Of a stretch of 64,000 nucleotides of DNA, positions 34,689-46,626 are shown one piece after another. A program made the translations under genes and the position numbers. Every line of letters begins with the position of its first letter. Position 1 is the first letter of the stretch. The notes below the pieces were generated by a model that searched no databases, was not told where the DNA came from, and saw nothing but the letters and a program-made list of their open reading frames with translations. This stretch comes from Desulfovibrio sp. (GTDB lineage Bacteria; Desulfobacterota; Desulfovibrionia; Desulfovibrionales; Desulfovibrionaceae). The DNA lies in the NCBI GenBank assembly GCA_016218665.1, contig JACRDI010000008.1, positions 186,001 to 250,000 of the forward strand, given 5' to 3'.

Positions 34689-36020
34689 CTAGTTGGCCAG
34701 GCCTTCCTCCCTGGCGTAGCGGGCCACCCAGGCCTTGGCCTCGTCGATGCCGGTGACGTCGCCCGCGATCTGCGCCTTCAGGAGCGCGTCGCGGATGATG
34801 CCCACGGTGGGGCCGGGGTTCAGGCCCGTGGCCTGCATGATGTCGCGGCCGTTGAGGAAGGGCTCCAGGGCCTCCTCGGGCGTGTCGCCGCGCTCCAGCA
34901 TCTTGAGGTTGTGGTTGAACTCGCGGTAGGAGCCGCCGCGGGCCTTGATGTCCGCGCGGACCATCTCCAGGATGCGCGGGTACTCGTCGATGGCCATGAA
35001 GCGGCGGATGCCCTTGTCCGTAAGCATGAAGTGCGGGCGCATGTGGTCGCGCACCAGGGTGCAGATGAGGTCGATGTCCTCGGGCGGGAAGTGCAGGCGG
35101 TTCAGGATCTTGCGGGTGACCTTGGCGCCCACGCGGTGGTGCTGCAGGAAGCTCCACTGCCCGTCGGAGTACTCGGCCGTGTACAGCTTGCCCACGTCGT
35201 GGAACATGCAGGCCAGCGTGCCGTACCAGTCGTAGGGCAGCACCTCCGGGTAGTGGCGCATGACCGCGATGGTGTGGGCGAACACGGTCTCCTCGCCGGC
35301 CTCCGGAGCCTTGATCTGCTTCACCCGGGCAAGGGCGGCGATCTCCGGGATGAGGCCGTGCAGGATCTGGCATTCGAAGAGCAGCATGACGAAGGCGTGC
35401 ATGTTCTCCGCCTCCACCTTGCGCCATTCGTCCATGATGTCCGACACGGGGCAGTAGTCCAGCACGCGGCGCGCGCCGCGGATGATGGCCAGCCAGGAGT
35501 TGGGCTCGATGGACAGGTGGTAGTTGGCGGCGAAGCGCATGGCGCGCACGGCCAGCAGGTAGTCCTGCTTGAGGGCCTGGTCCGGGAAGCCCTTGATGCG
35601 CACTTCGTTGTTGTCGAAGGAGAGGCCGTGGTCCTGCTCCTGCGCGGTGGGCAGGTAGGGGCAGGCGGCGGAGAGGGGAATCTCGCCGCGCTCCTGCAGG
35701 ATCTTCAGCAGGCGCGGGGTGAGGCGGGCCACGCACTCCTCGGGGTGTGCGCCGTCATCCACCGAGGCCGGGTGGAAGTAGAAGGTGGTGCCGCCCTGGC
35801 GCAAAAGCCCGGTGACGCCCTCCTCGTTGCAGCTTTCGATGTTGGGGAACTGGCGCTTCAGGCCGTCCAGGTCCAGCTCGGTGCTGATGTCCATGGCCAG
35901 CTCGGCCCCGGCCCCGGACAGCACGGACTTCTGCAGCCGCGCGTTGATGACGTAGGCGTCGTAGCCGTTGCGCATGATGGTCTTGCACAGACTGACGGCG
36001 TCTTTGAAAGGCTGACTCAT
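34689..36020 (-). CDS. HD-domain protein with degenerate tRNA nucleotidyltransferase-like head
   Basis: This 443-residue protein resembles class II poly(A) polymerase/CCA-adding enzymes. The usual GG..RD motif and DxD catalytic pair are not evident at the N-terminus (GYDAYVINARLQKS and ELAMDISTELD, with one acidic residue missing). The central helical part (LLAVRAMRFAANYHLSIEP) matches the RNA-binding core. The C-terminal part is an HD phosphohydrolase domain (HTIAVMRHYP, ACMFHDVGKL, HHRVGAKV, RDHMRPHFM). A phosphohydrolase role is therefore more likely than tRNA CCA addition. The ATG at 36020 follows GGAGGATCA. It is upstream of the terminator at 34624. Confidence 0.8.
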   Translation of the reverse strand: MSQPFKDAVSLCKTIMRNGYDAYVINARLQKSVLSGAGAELAMDISTELDLDGLKRQFPNIESCNEEGVTGLLRQGGTTFYFHPASVDDGAHPEECVARLTPRLLKILQERGEIPLSAACPYLPTAQEQDHGLSFDNNEVRIKGFPDQALKQDYLLAVRAMRFAANYHLSIEPNSWLAIIRGARRVLDYCPVSDIMDEWRKVEAENMHAFVMLLFECQILHGLIPEIAALARVKQIKAPEAGEETVFAHTIAVMRHYPEVLPYDWYGTLACMFHDVGKLYTAEYSDGQWSFLQHHRVGAKVTRKILNRLHFPPEDIDLICTLVRDHMRPHFMLTDKGIRRFMAIDEYPRILEMVRADIKARGGSYREFNHNLKMLERGDTPEEALEPFLNGRDIMQATGLNPGPTVGIIRDALLKAQIAGDVTGIDEAKAWVARYAREEGLAN

Positions 36021-36088
36021 TGATCCTCCGCGTGCGGGCCCCGGATTGGGGGGCAGGGCCCTTGGTTCGTGATCCCTGTCGGGCGGCG

Positions 36089-37462
36089 CTATGCGCCCGC
36101 CGAGGGAATGCCTACCACCATTTTGCCCGCAAGGAAATGGGCCGCGACGCGCCCCCGCAGCTGGCGGCCATACAGCGGCGTGTTCTTGCTCTTGCTCTTC
36201 ATGCTCTCGGCCGAGACGGTCCACACGGCGTCCTGGTCAAAGAGCACGAAGTCCGCGGTGTCGCCGGGGGCGAAGGCGTTCACCGGCAGGCCGAAGCGCG
36301 TGCACGGGGCCGTGGTCCAGGCGCGGACAAAGGCATCGAAGGGCAGCTTGCCGGCGCGCACAAGCTCCCAGGTGGTGGAGAGCGCCGTGTCCAGGCCGGA
36401 GATGCCGCAGGGCGCCTGGTCGAACTCCACTTCCTTCTCGTGGGCCGCGTGGGGCGCGTGGTCCGTGGCCAGCATGTCGATGGTCCCGTCGGCCAGGGCG
36501 TCCAGCAGGGCGTCCACGTCCCCCTTCACTCGCAGGGGCGGACTGACCTTGGCCCCGGCGCTGTAGCCGGCCGCCTCCTCCTCCGTCAGGGTAAGGTAGT
36601 GCGGGCAGGTCTCGGCCGTGACGTTGACGCCCCTCGCCTTGGCGAAGCGGATGAGGGCCACGCTCTTCTCGCAGGAGATGTGCGCCAGGTGGATGGGGGT
36701 TTGCAGGTACTCGGCCAGCAGCACGTCGCGCGCAACCTGGATGGCCTCGGCCACGTCGGGCTGGGCGGGCAGGCCCAGGCGGCTGGAGACCTCGCCCTCG
36801 TTCATGCCCGCGGCCGGGGCCAGGTAGGGGTCCTCGCAGTGGTCGATGACCACGATGCCCAGGTCGTGGGCGTACTCCATGGCGCGGCGGAAGAGCTCGG
36901 TGCTCTCCACCGGGCGGCCGTCGTTGGAAAAGGCGTGGCAGCCGGCGTCCTTCAACTCGGCCATGGGGGCCAGCTCCTGCCCCTTGAGCCCCTTGGTCAG
37001 CGCGCCGATGGGGAACAGCCGGGGCCCGTCGGGCCAGCTCTTCCTGGCCTGGTCCAGCATGAACTCGGTGATGCTCGCCGTGTCGTTCACGGGCCTGGTG
37101 TTGGCCATGCACATGATGTTGGAGAAGCCGCCGAAGGCGGCCGCGCCCAGGCCGGAGGCGATGTCCTCCTTGTACTCCTGGCCGGGCTCGCGCAGGTGCA
37201 CGTGCACGTCGGTGAGGCTCGGCAAGAGCACCCTGCCGCCCGCGTCGATCTCCTTGGCCGCGCGCAGGTCCAGGCTGCCCGCCGGGGTCAGGGCCACGAT
37301 CTTGCCCTTGGCCACGAACACATCGACCAGTTGGCCTTTCTGAGGCTGGCCGCCTTTTCTGGGCTTCCCGCCCTTGGCGTCGCCCTTCCCCTCGTTGCGG
37401 ATGGGCCCGAACCACAGCGCGCCGCGCACGGCCAGATCAAGCTTCTTCTGCGTCCCGGTCAT
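36089..37462 (-). CDS. pyrC: Dihydroorotase
   Basis: Catalyses the reversible cyclisation of carbamoyl aspartate to dihydroorotate in pyrimidine synthesis. The 457-residue protein has the metal-binding motif DVHVHLREPGQEYKEDI, the substrate Asn in MANTRPVND, the metal ligands HCEDP and HISCEKS, and the catalytic Asp in ATDHAPHA. An unusual Lys/Gly-rich insert (GKGDAKGGKPRKGGQPQK) occupies residues ~25-42. The start lies 9 bases after the pyrB stop, so pyrB and pyrC form an operon. Confidence 0.96.
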   Translation of the reverse strand: MTGTQKKLDLAVRGALWFGPIRNEGKGDAKGGKPRKGGQPQKGQLVDVFVAKGKIVALTPAGSLDLRAAKEIDAGGRVLLPSLTDVHVHLREPGQEYKEDIASGLGAAAFGGFSNIMCMANTRPVNDTASITEFMLDQARKSWPDGPRLFPIGALTKGLKGQELAPMAELKDAGCHAFSNDGRPVESTELFRRAMEYAHDLGIVVIDHCEDPYLAPAAGMNEGEVSSRLGLPAQPDVAEAIQVARDVLLAEYLQTPIHLAHISCEKSVALIRFAKARGVNVTAETCPHYLTLTEEEAAGYSAGAKVSPPLRVKGDVDALLDALADGTIDMLATDHAPHAAHEKEVEFDQAPCGISGLDTALSTTWELVRAGKLPFDAFVRAWTTAPCTRFGLPVNAFAPGDTADFVLFDQDAVWTVSAESMKSKSKNTPLYGRQLRGRVAAHFLAGKMVVGIPSAGA

Positions 37463-37471
37463 GGCGGCCTC

Positions 37472-38437
37472 CTATTCGGGCATGCCGGACTGGCCCATTA
37501 CCTGGGCGTCCGGGCTCTTGCGGGTGAGGTACAGGAAGAGCAGGGCCATGCGCACGGCCACGCCGTTCTCCACCTGCTCCAGGATGAGACTTTCGGCGCT
37601 GTCCGCCAGGGCGGAGCCGATCTCCACGCCGCGGTTGATGGGCCCGGGGTGCAGCACGCAGCAGCCCGGAGCGGCCAGGCGCATGTGCCCCTCTCCAAGC
37701 CCGAAGGTGCGCGCGTACTCGCGCAGGTCGGGCAAAAGGCCCGCCTGCTGGCGTTCCAGCTGCAGGCGCAGGCACATGACGGCGTCCGCCCCCTTGCACG
37801 CCGCCGATAGGTCGCTGAAGACCTCCACGGGCCAGGTGTCCAGCCTGGGCGGCATGAGGGTGCGCGGCCCGCACAGGCGCACGCGCGCGCCCAGCTTGGT
37901 CAGCAGGATGACGTTGGACCGGGCCACGCGGCTGTGGGCTATGTCGCCAAGGATCAGCACGGTCTTGCCCGCGAAGTCGCCCTTCCAGTGGCGGGAGAGG
38001 GTCAGCGCGTCCAGCAGGGCCTGGGTGGGGTGGGCGTGGCGCCCGTCGCCCGCGTTGATGACGCTGCAGTCCAGGCGCTCGGCCAGGAACTGCGCCGCGC
38101 CGCTGGAGGAGTGCCGGATGACGATGCCGTCCGGGTTCATGGCCTGCAGGGTCAGCGCCGTGTCCTTCAGCGTCTCGCCCTTGACCAGGCTGGAGCCGCT
38201 TTTGGCCAGGGCGAAGGTGTCGGCGCTCAGGCGCTTGCCAGCCATGTCGAAGCTGGTCTTGGTGCGGGTGCTGGGCTCGGCGAAGAAGAGCACCACGCTG
38301 CGGCCTTTGAGCGTGGGCACCTTTTTCACGGGCCGGCTGTTGATCTCCCGGAAGTAGGCGGCCGTGGCCAGGATGTGGCGCACCTCGTCGGCCGAGAGCT
38401 GGGAGACGTCCAGCAGGTCCTTGTGTTTCCATTGCAT
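37472..38437 (-). CDS. pyrB: Aspartate carbamoyltransferase catalytic subunit
   Basis: Condenses carbamoyl phosphate with aspartate, the first committed step of pyrimidine synthesis. The 321-residue protein has the carbamoyl-phosphate-binding motif [10 protein letters not shown], the [13 protein letters not shown] loop, [14 protein letters not shown] and [11 protein letters not shown], which are typical of the family. No regulatory pyrI is present here, and the pairing with pyrC resembles the pyrBC arrangement of many bacteria. The ATG lies at 38437 with a GGAAGG-type site upstream. Confidence 0.97.
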   Translation of the reverse strand: MQWKHKDLLDVSQLSADEVRHILATAAYFREINSRPVKKVPTLKGRSVVLFFAEPSTRTKTSFDMAGKRLSADTFALAKSGSSLVKGETLKDTALTLQAMNPDGIVIRHSSSGAAQFLAERLDCSVINAGDGRHAHPTQALLDALTLSRHWKGDFAGKTVLILGDIAHSRVARSNVILLTKLGARVRLCGPRTLMPPRLDTWPVEVFSDLSAACKGADAVMCLRLQLERQQAGLLPDLREYARTFGLGEGHMRLAAPGCCVLHPGPINRGVEIGSALADSAESLILEQVENGVAVRMALLFLYLTRKSPDAQVMGQSGMPE

Positions 38438-38515
38438 AGGGCTTCCTTCCTCCCCCGGCCTTCGCCGGGCTTCTCCCCCGCGGTCCTGGAAACGGGCGCA
38501 GGGGCGGGACGTTAG

Positions 38516-39691
38516 CTAGTGATCGCTTCTCTCCAATACGTCTCGCGGCACGATGGAGAACCGGGCCAGCTTTCCCCCGGCCAGGCTGCCCAGGCGCGCC
38601 GCCCAGGGGATTGTCCGGCCGAAGAACCGGGCCGGGTTCAGGGTGACGAGCGCCAGGGCCTGCGCAAGGCCCAGGGAGGGCTCCTTCTCCAGCAGCCAGG
38701 CGACTTCCCCATACGGATTCAGGTCCGCGTTGGAGCACAGGCCGTCGGTGCCCAGGCAGACGTTCACCCCGGCGCGCAAAAACGCCATGGCCGGGGCCCG
38801 GCCCACGCCGATGTGCTCGTTGCTGCGCGGGCACAGGCATACCGTGCCCCCGCTCTTGGCGATGTCCGCGATGTCGTCGCCGTCCACCCGCACGCTGTGC
38901 ACGAGCAGGGTGTCCGCGTCGAGCAGGCCCAGATCGCGCGCCAGGGGCACGGGACGCTTCCCAGGGGCGGTGTAGCCGGTGATGTAGCCCCGCTGGATGA
39001 GCAGGTCCAGGAAGGGGCTTTCCCCGCGCAGGAGGATGCTGTCCTCGTCCGCGTGCTCCGCCAGGTGCAGGGAGAAGGGCAGGCCGCGCTCCCGGCACAG
39101 GGCCTTGGCCGCCTGGAGCAGCTCCCCGCTGGTGCTGTAGAGCGCATGCCCGGCCACGGACATGGCTCCCCGGCCGCAGGCTGCGGCTTCCTCCACCACG
39201 GGCAGCAGGCTGGCCGGGTCTTCCGCCACGGGCGGCACGACGCTGCCGATGGCCTCGGCGAAGCTGACGAAGCCCAGGCCCGAGGAGGCCAGTAGGGCCC
39301 CTGCCCTGGCGGCGTTGCGGGTGCTGATGTCGGCCACGAAGCCCACGCCCTTCTGCTCCATGCGGAAGAGCTCGGCGCGCACGCGGGCCGCGTCCAGCTC
39401 GTACAGGGGCTGGGCCAGCAGGCTCTTGACCCAGGGCACGAAGCCCTGGCCCTGGGTGGTGAGGCCCAGCAGGTGGCTCATCTCCAGGTGCACGTGGCTG
39501 TTGAAGGTGGCCGGGGCCAGGGTGACCTCGCCCAGGTCTCGCACGGGGCCGGCGTGCAGGGCCCTCATGTGGCCGAACTCCCCCGCGTCCAGAATGTCCC
39601 CGCCTTCGACAACGACGGCGGCGTCCGCCAGCAGGGGCGGCAGTGCGGGGTTCATGGGCGCGGCCTGGGCCGCTCGGAAGAGTTCCGGCAT
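38516..39691 (-). CDS. Amidohydrolase of the deaminase type (possibly aminofutalosine deaminase)
   Basis: A 391-residue metal-dependent hydrolase with the HxH metal motif in NSHVHLEMS, the metal His in SLHLAEHADE, His in LLVHSVRVD and Asp in CLGTDGLCSNADL. The pattern matches SAH/MTA deaminase and chlorohydrolase-like enzymes. In sulfate reducers such genes often act as aminofutalosine deaminase in menaquinone synthesis, which is an inference here. It lies upstream of pyrB on the same strand with a 78-base gap and may share its transcript. Confidence 0.82.
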   Translation of the reverse strand: MPELFRAAQAAPMNPALPPLLADAAVVVEGGDILDAGEFGHMRALHAGPVRDLGEVTLAPATFNSHVHLEMSHLLGLTTQGQGFVPWVKSLLAQPLYELDAARVRAELFRMEQKGVGFVADISTRNAARAGALLASSGLGFVSFAEAIGSVVPPVAEDPASLLPVVEEAAACGRGAMSVAGHALYSTSGELLQAAKALCRERGLPFSLHLAEHADEDSILLRGESPFLDLLIQRGYITGYTAPGKRPVPLARDLGLLDADTLLVHSVRVDGDDIADIAKSGGTVCLCPRSNEHIGVGRAPAMAFLRAGVNVCLGTDGLCSNADLNPYGEVAWLLEKEPSLGLAQALALVTLNPARFFGRTIPWAARLGSLAGGKLARFSIVPRDVLERSDH

Positions 39692-39767
39692 GGTGTCTCG
39701 CCTGGTCTTTGCGCGTTCCGCGCCGCTCCCCGCCTGGCAGGGCCCTTGCGGCGCGCGGTCCTCAAAA

Positions 39768-39792
39768 AAAGGGAGGCTTGCGGCCTCCCTTT
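39768..39792. terminator. Terminator after the homocysteine biosynthesis gene
   Basis: Arms AAAGGGAGGC and its complement surround a short loop, with an A-run on the left and a T-run on the right, six bases beyond the stop codon of the minus-strand gene at 39798. Confidence 0.82.
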
Positions 39793-39797
39793 TCGTA

Positions 39798-40970
39798 TCA
39801 CATGGACGGTATCTTGTCCTGCGGCTCGGAGAGGAAAAACTTCCCCTCCTGGATCCACTTTTTCAGCTCCTCGGCTATCTCCAGCGATATGGTATAGCTG
39901 GTGAGCGGCACGGTCTGGGCCGTTCGCTCGTTGACCACGATGCTGCCGCTTTTCAGCTCCTCGAAGGTGGCGTGGCCGATGACCCGGTTGATGCCGTTGG
40001 GGTAGTCGTAGCCGTAGTCCTTGATGGGCATCTGGATGTCCGCGTCGCTTACTGCGGTGAACCAGGCCATTTCCTCGTCCAGGATGGGAATGGGGATGCC
40101 CACGCCCATGTTCAGCGAGCAGCCGTAGCCGATGAGCGACAGGCCGCGCACGTAGCGGGGGTCCATGCCCTTCAGATCGCCCTTGAGCATGAGCGTGCCC
40201 GAGGCGGAGAGCGGGATGCCGCGCTCGTTTCTGGCCGGCTTGGGGTTGTGCTGGGTGCCCGCGCCGATGACGTAGCCGATGCCGCCGCCCATGAAGATGC
40301 GCGTGCCCAGGCCGATGGTGCGCAGGTAGGGATCGTTGAACAGGGGCGAAAGCTGGCCGCTGGTGGCGTAGTTGGCGTTGCGGCAGCCGGGCTTCAGCGG
40401 GCCCATGTAGGTGTAGATCGTCCGGCCGCTCATGTTCACGGCGCAGTTGTAGTTCTGGTAGCAGTTGCGCGGATTGAGCAGCTGGGCGAAGGGCAGGCTG
40501 GCCAGGGTGACGTCCTTCTCCAGGTCCTTGCGCGGGTAGCAGTCGGTCACGTAGCTCTTGGCGCGCAGGCGCACGGGCTTGCCGCGCAGCAGGTCCTCGA
40601 TGACGTGGCCGCCGCCGTAGGCGAAGCGGCCGGGGTACACCTTGTTCAGCGGATCGTCGGCGCTGGGCTCGGTGGCGCCCAGGTAGGCGTCCACGGCGGC
40701 CAGGCCGCCGTAGCAGGGCACGTTGTTCAGCCACACCTGGGAGGCCCGCATGAGCGGCGGCTCCTGCCCGAAGTTGAACAAGAGGCCCGAGGAGCACATG
40801 GGCGAGAAGGTGCCCGTGGTGACGACGTCGACCTCGCGCGCGGCCTTGGTCTTGCCCAGGCGCTTCACGGTCTCGATCATTTCCTCGGCCGTGAGGACCA
40901 CGGCCTTGCCCTTCTTGATGCGCTCGTTGATCTCGGCGATGGTCTTTTCGGTCTTGGCTTTGACGGCCAT
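39798..40970 (-). CDS. Homocysteine biosynthesis protein, DUF39 (HcyBio) family
   Basis: Members of this family are needed in Desulfovibrio and methanogens to form homocysteine from aspartate semialdehyde and sulfide. The 390-residue protein has the family's conserved Cys and Gly segments: TTGTFSPMCSSG, NNVPCYGGLAAVDAYLGA, AYGGGHVIEDLLRG, NPRNCYQNYNCA and FMGGGIGYVIGAGTQH. The ATG at 40970 follows GGAGGTATTG. The usual NIL/ferredoxin and COG2122 partners are not adjacent. The family call is strong; the exact reaction is from the literature. Confidence 0.92.
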   Translation of the reverse strand: MAVKAKTEKTIAEINERIKKGKAVVLTAEEMIETVKRLGKTKAAREVDVVTTGTFSPMCSSGLLFNFGQEPPLMRASQVWLNNVPCYGGLAAVDAYLGATEPSADDPLNKVYPGRFAYGGGHVIEDLLRGKPVRLRAKSYVTDCYPRKDLEKDVTLASLPFAQLLNPRNCYQNYNCAVNMSGRTIYTYMGPLKPGCRNANYATSGQLSPLFNDPYLRTIGLGTRIFMGGGIGYVIGAGTQHNPKPARNERGIPLSASGTLMLKGDLKGMDPRYVRGLSLIGYGCSLNMGVGIPIPILDEEMAWFTAVSDADIQMPIKDYGYDYPNGINRVIGHATFEELKSGSIVVNERTAQTVPLTSYTISLEIAEELKKWIQEGKFFLSEPQDKIPSM

Positions 40971-40997
40971 CAATACCTCCGCGTCCGCTTCGCGGCG

Positions 40998-41183
40998 CTA
41001 TTCGGTAATCTCGGCGAAATAATCCCGGCGGCGGCGGGGTTCCTTGCGGCGCTTGTCCGCGTGGGGCCTGGCCGGAGGCGCGGCCTTCTTGCGCGCACGA
41101 ACGCCCGTGCCCTCGATTTCGAGGGTGAACAGGGTGCGCCCGCCCGCGGGCGACGCTTTCCGGCCGTGGGCGCCGCCGTTCAT
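40998..41183 (-). CDS. Small basic protein, uncertain
   Basis: A 61-residue frame from ATG 41183, beginning MNGGAHGRKASPAGG, with a short hydrophobic strand (RTLFTLEIEGTGV) and a strongly basic, Arg/Lys-rich tail that ends DYFAEITE. GGAG lies 11 bases upstream of the ATG. It is immediately upstream of the homocysteine biosynthesis gene and divergent from dnaA. There is no family match; it could be a nucleic-acid-binding peptide or a chance frame. Confidence 0.4.
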   Translation of the reverse strand: MNGGAHGRKASPAGGRTLFTLEIEGTGVRARKKAAPPARPHADKRRKEPRRRRDYFAEITE

Positions 41184-41209
41184 GATCCGCTCACTCCGTC
41201 CGGGTGGCG

Positions 41210-41505
41210 GCTGGGCAGGGTTTGTGAACCGCCGCGCAGCCCTCCGGCCCGTTTGAACCTGTTCTGGAAAACTCGCCGCAATTCTGTGGAAAACACCACA
41301 GCGCCCGGCACTGCGCAACATGGCCCAAATTGCTGCGGAAGGCAACGCTTTTTCCCGCACGAGCACCGCTCTATTTGCTTGGCATTGGAAGGGATTTGGG
41401 GTATACGACGCTGTGATTCAGGCGGGTATCAGACCCATTTTCCAAGCCATTGAAAATCTCTTTGTTTATCCACAAATTGCACCGCCACAAAGAGGCATCC
41501 CCGGC
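41210..41505. other. Probable replication origin region upstream of dnaA
   Basis: This stretch between the divergent small gene and dnaA contains a perfect DnaA box TTATCCACA at 41466-41474, a near-match (TTTTCCACA, inverted) at 41285-41293 and locally AT-rich sequence at about 41425-41480. The position next to dnaA-dnaN-gyrB-gyrA and the nearby parA/parB/parS genes support an origin. Only two good boxes were seen, so the assignment is tentative. Confidence 0.5.
41379..41407 (+). promoter_or_regulatory. Likely dnaA promoter
   Basis: TTGGCA (41379-41384) and TATACG (41402-41407) are separated by 17 bases, about 100 bases upstream of the dnaA start. The DnaA box at 41466 lies in the leader and could mediate autoregulation. 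Confidence 0.55.
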
Positions 41506-42825
41506 GTGAAGAAAGCCCTCCGTGAACATTTGTCAGCCACCTGCTCCGAACAGGAGCTCAGGCGCTGGTACGACCCCCTGGACATAGAGCTGTCCGAGGG
41601 CGGACAGGAAGTACGGGTGGCCTTTCCGCACAGCTATTTCGCCCAGTGGTTCGCCGGGCGCATGCAGGACCGCTTCGAGGCCGAGCTGTTCCGCTTCCAG
41701 GGCCGCCCCTGCGACATCCGCTACATCGCCCCGGGCGCCAAACGCGGCGGCGAGGCCCCGGGAGGCAACGGCTCCACCACGGCGGGAGAGGGGCGCAAGC
41801 CCCAGCGCAAGCTGGCCTTCCCCTTTGACGCCCAGTACAGCTTCGAGAGCTTCCTGACCAACTCCAAGAACTACTTCCCGCTGGAGACCGCCCGCCAAGT
41901 GGCCAGAAGCGACGGGGCCCAGTTCAACCCCTTCGTCATCTGCGGCAAGTCCGGCTCGGGCAAGAGCCATCTCCTCAAGGCCATCGCCAACGAGATGGCC
42001 AAGACCCACCCCGTGGAGAACATGCTGGTGACCACCGGGGAGGGCCTGCGGGGCCTGCTCTCCGGGGCGGACCCCCTGGCCGCGCGCGAGCACGTGAACC
42101 GCCACCGCTTCCTCTTGGTGGACGACATCCACTGGCTGGCCGGAGACGAGCGCCTGCAGCAGGAACTCTTGGTGATCTTCAACCAGTTCCAGGACGGGCG
42201 CAAGCAGATGGTCTTCACCTGCCAGGACCGCATCGGCGCGTGGGAGGAACTTCTGCCCCCGCTACGCTCCCGCCTGGAGGGCGGGCTTGTGGTGGGCCTC
42301 AAGCAGCCGGACATGGAAGTGCGGGTGGCGCTCATCCAGGAGCGCGTGCGCGCCAAGAAGCTGCCGCTGACCAAGGAACAGGTGCTGACCCTGGCCCAGC
42401 GCTTCCAGAACTTCCGCGCCCTGGGCGGCATCCTCATCAAGCTCCTCGCCTTCCGCGAACTCGTACGGCGCGACATTTCCGCACGGGACTTCGAGCAGAT
42501 CCTCTCCAACACCGAGGAGCGCGACCAGCCGCAGATCACGGTGGATGTCGTCATCGACGCCGTGTGCCAGCACTACCAGGTGAGCAGGAAGGACGTGCTG
42601 GGCGAGGATCGCCGGCAGAACATCGCCCTGGCGCGCCAGGTGGCCATGTATTTGTGCCGGCACATGCTGGGCCTTTCCTATCCGGCTTTGGGCCGCTCCT
42701 TCGGCGGCAAGGACCACTCCACGGTCATCTACTCCGTAAAGAAGATCCATGAATTACAGGAAGATGAAAAGGAAATGAAACAGCTGTTAAAAGATTTGAA
42801 GCTTCGTTGTCGGCAACCGGCGTAA
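41506..42825 (+). CDS. dnaA: Chromosomal replication initiator DnaA
   Basis: Binds DnaA boxes and opens the origin. A GTG at 41506 is chosen because the protein then starts VKKALREHLSATCSEQEL, like other Desulfovibrio DnaA proteins; in-frame upstream sequence overlaps the origin. The 439-residue protein has an N-terminal domain (~1-75), a short linker rich in Gly, an AAA+ domain with Walker A GKSGSGKS at 147-154 and Walker B LLVDDIHWL (Asp206/207), and the DnaA-box-binding signature GKDHSTVIYSVKK from residue 401. It is first in dnaA-dnaN-gyrB. Confidence 0.97.
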   Translation: MKKALREHLSATCSEQELRRWYDPLDIELSEGGQEVRVAFPHSYFAQWFAGRMQDRFEAELFRFQGRPCDIRYIAPGAKRGGEAPGGNGSTTAGEGRKPQRKLAFPFDAQYSFESFLTNSKNYFPLETARQVARSDGAQFNPFVICGKSGSGKSHLLKAIANEMAKTHPVENMLVTTGEGLRGLLSGADPLAAREHVNRHRFLLVDDIHWLAGDERLQQELLVIFNQFQDGRKQMVFTCQDRIGAWEELLPPLRSRLEGGLVVGLKQPDMEVRVALIQERVRAKKLPLTKEQVLTLAQRFQNFRALGGILIKLLAFRELVRRDISARDFEQILSNTEERDQPQITVDVVIDAVCQHYQVSRKDVLGEDRRQNIALARQVAMYLCRHMLGLSYPALGRSFGGKDHSTVIYSVKKIHELQEDEKEMKQLLKDLKLRCRQPA

Positions 42826-42967
42826 GGCCGTTCCAGGGACGCGTGAAACACCAGGCTGTTCCCGTGAGACGACAGCTTGTGTTCTTAATAAATGAAACGA
42901 ATTTGACTGGTTGCAACAGTTTGGAACAAAACGGCGCGGCTAATAGCAGCCATCAAGGAGAAGAGAT

Positions 42968-44131
42968 ATGTTTGTGAAGGTGAACCGCGACGAAATCATC
43001 GAGGGCCTGCAGAAGTCCGCAGGCATCATCCCCGCCAAGACAGGGGCCGCGTTTCTGCGCAGCATCTGGATGGAGGCCGAGGACGGCAGCCTGAAGATCA
43101 TGTCCACCGACTCCAGCCTGGAGTTCTGCGGCGAATATCCCGCCCAGGTGATGACCCCCGGCCGCGTGGGCGTGCAGGGCCGCGCCTTCTGCGACCTGGT
43201 GCGCAACCTGCCCAAGGGCGAACTCAGCATCAAGGCCGACGCCGAGGGCAAGAACGTGCTCATCGAGCAGGGCCGGCGCAAGTACAAGCTGCCCGCCAAC
43301 GAGCCCGAATGGTTCCAGGCTTTCGCCCCCTTCCCCGAGGGCGAGACCGTGTTCTGGAGCGGCGACTTCCTGCACGAGGTCATCGAGAAGATCGCCTTCT
43401 GCATCAGCGAGGAGGACAGCATGGAGGCCATCGCCTGCCTGTACCTCAAGCCCGAGCAGGACGCGACCGGCAAGCGCGTGGAGGTCTGCGGCCTGAACGG
43501 CCACCAGTTCGCAATGTTCACCTTCGTCAACGACGACATCTTCAACCTGCTCCCGCGGGAGGGCGCGCTCATCCAGCGCAAGTACCTGGCGGAGCTCAAG
43601 AAATGGCTCGGCGCGGACGAGATAGAGCTGGCCATGGGCGAAAAGCGCCTGTTCCTGCGCACGGGCGACAAGCGCGAGACCTTCAGCCTGCCGCTGTCGT
43701 TCTACCAGTACCCCAACTACCAGGGCTTCCTTTCCAAGCTGAAGGATCCGGGGGCCTCGCGCCTCACCGTGAACCGGGCCGAGCTCATCGACACCCTTGA
43801 GCGCATCCTGATCTTCAACACCGAGAGCAACCGCTGCACGTACTTCCTGTTCAGCCCGGGCGAGGTGGTGCTGTACAGCCAGGGACAGGACGTGGGCACC
43901 GCCCAGGAGCCCCTGGCCGCCTCCTTCCAGGGCGACCTGCAGCGCATAGCCTTCCCCACGCGCAACCTGATGGAGATCCTCTCGCACTACGCCTCTGAGG
44001 AAGTCACTCTGACCCTGACCGGAGCCGAGGCGCCCTGCGGCGTCTCCGGCGAGAAAGACCAGAATTACAACGTCATCATCATGCCGATGATGATCCAGGA
44101 AGAGACCTACTACGCTGAGGAAAACGCCTAA
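42968..44131 (+). CDS. dnaN: DNA polymerase III beta sliding clamp
   Basis: The ring-shaped processivity clamp of the replicative polymerase. The 387-residue protein has the three-domain clamp pattern, with SAGIIPAKTGAAFLRSIW in domain 1, AIACLYLKPEQ in domain 2 and the C-terminal NYNVIIMPMMIQ strand that forms the ligand-binding cleft. An AAGGAG site precedes the ATG. The 142-bp gap after dnaA has no DnaA box. The next reading frame (gyrB) begins at the base right after its stop codon. Confidence 0.96.
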   Translation: MFVKVNRDEIIEGLQKSAGIIPAKTGAAFLRSIWMEAEDGSLKIMSTDSSLEFCGEYPAQVMTPGRVGVQGRAFCDLVRNLPKGELSIKADAEGKNVLIEQGRRKYKLPANEPEWFQAFAPFPEGETVFWSGDFLHEVIEKIAFCISEEDSMEAIACLYLKPEQDATGKRVEVCGLNGHQFAMFTFVNDDIFNLLPREGALIQRKYLAELKKWLGADEIELAMGEKRLFLRTGDKRETFSLPLSFYQYPNYQGFLSKLKDPGASRLTVNRAELIDTLERILIFNTESNRCTYFLFSPGEVVLYSQGQDVGTAQEPLAASFQGDLQRIAFPTRNLMEILSHYASEEVTLTLTGAEAPCGVSGEKDQNYNVIIMPMMIQEETYYAEENA

Positions 44132-46576
<2,445 letters not shown>

Positions 46577-46626
46577 GCGCTGAACGGGATGGCTGGGACA
46601 TTGGGGGCGCCGCCCCCAAGCCCCCG

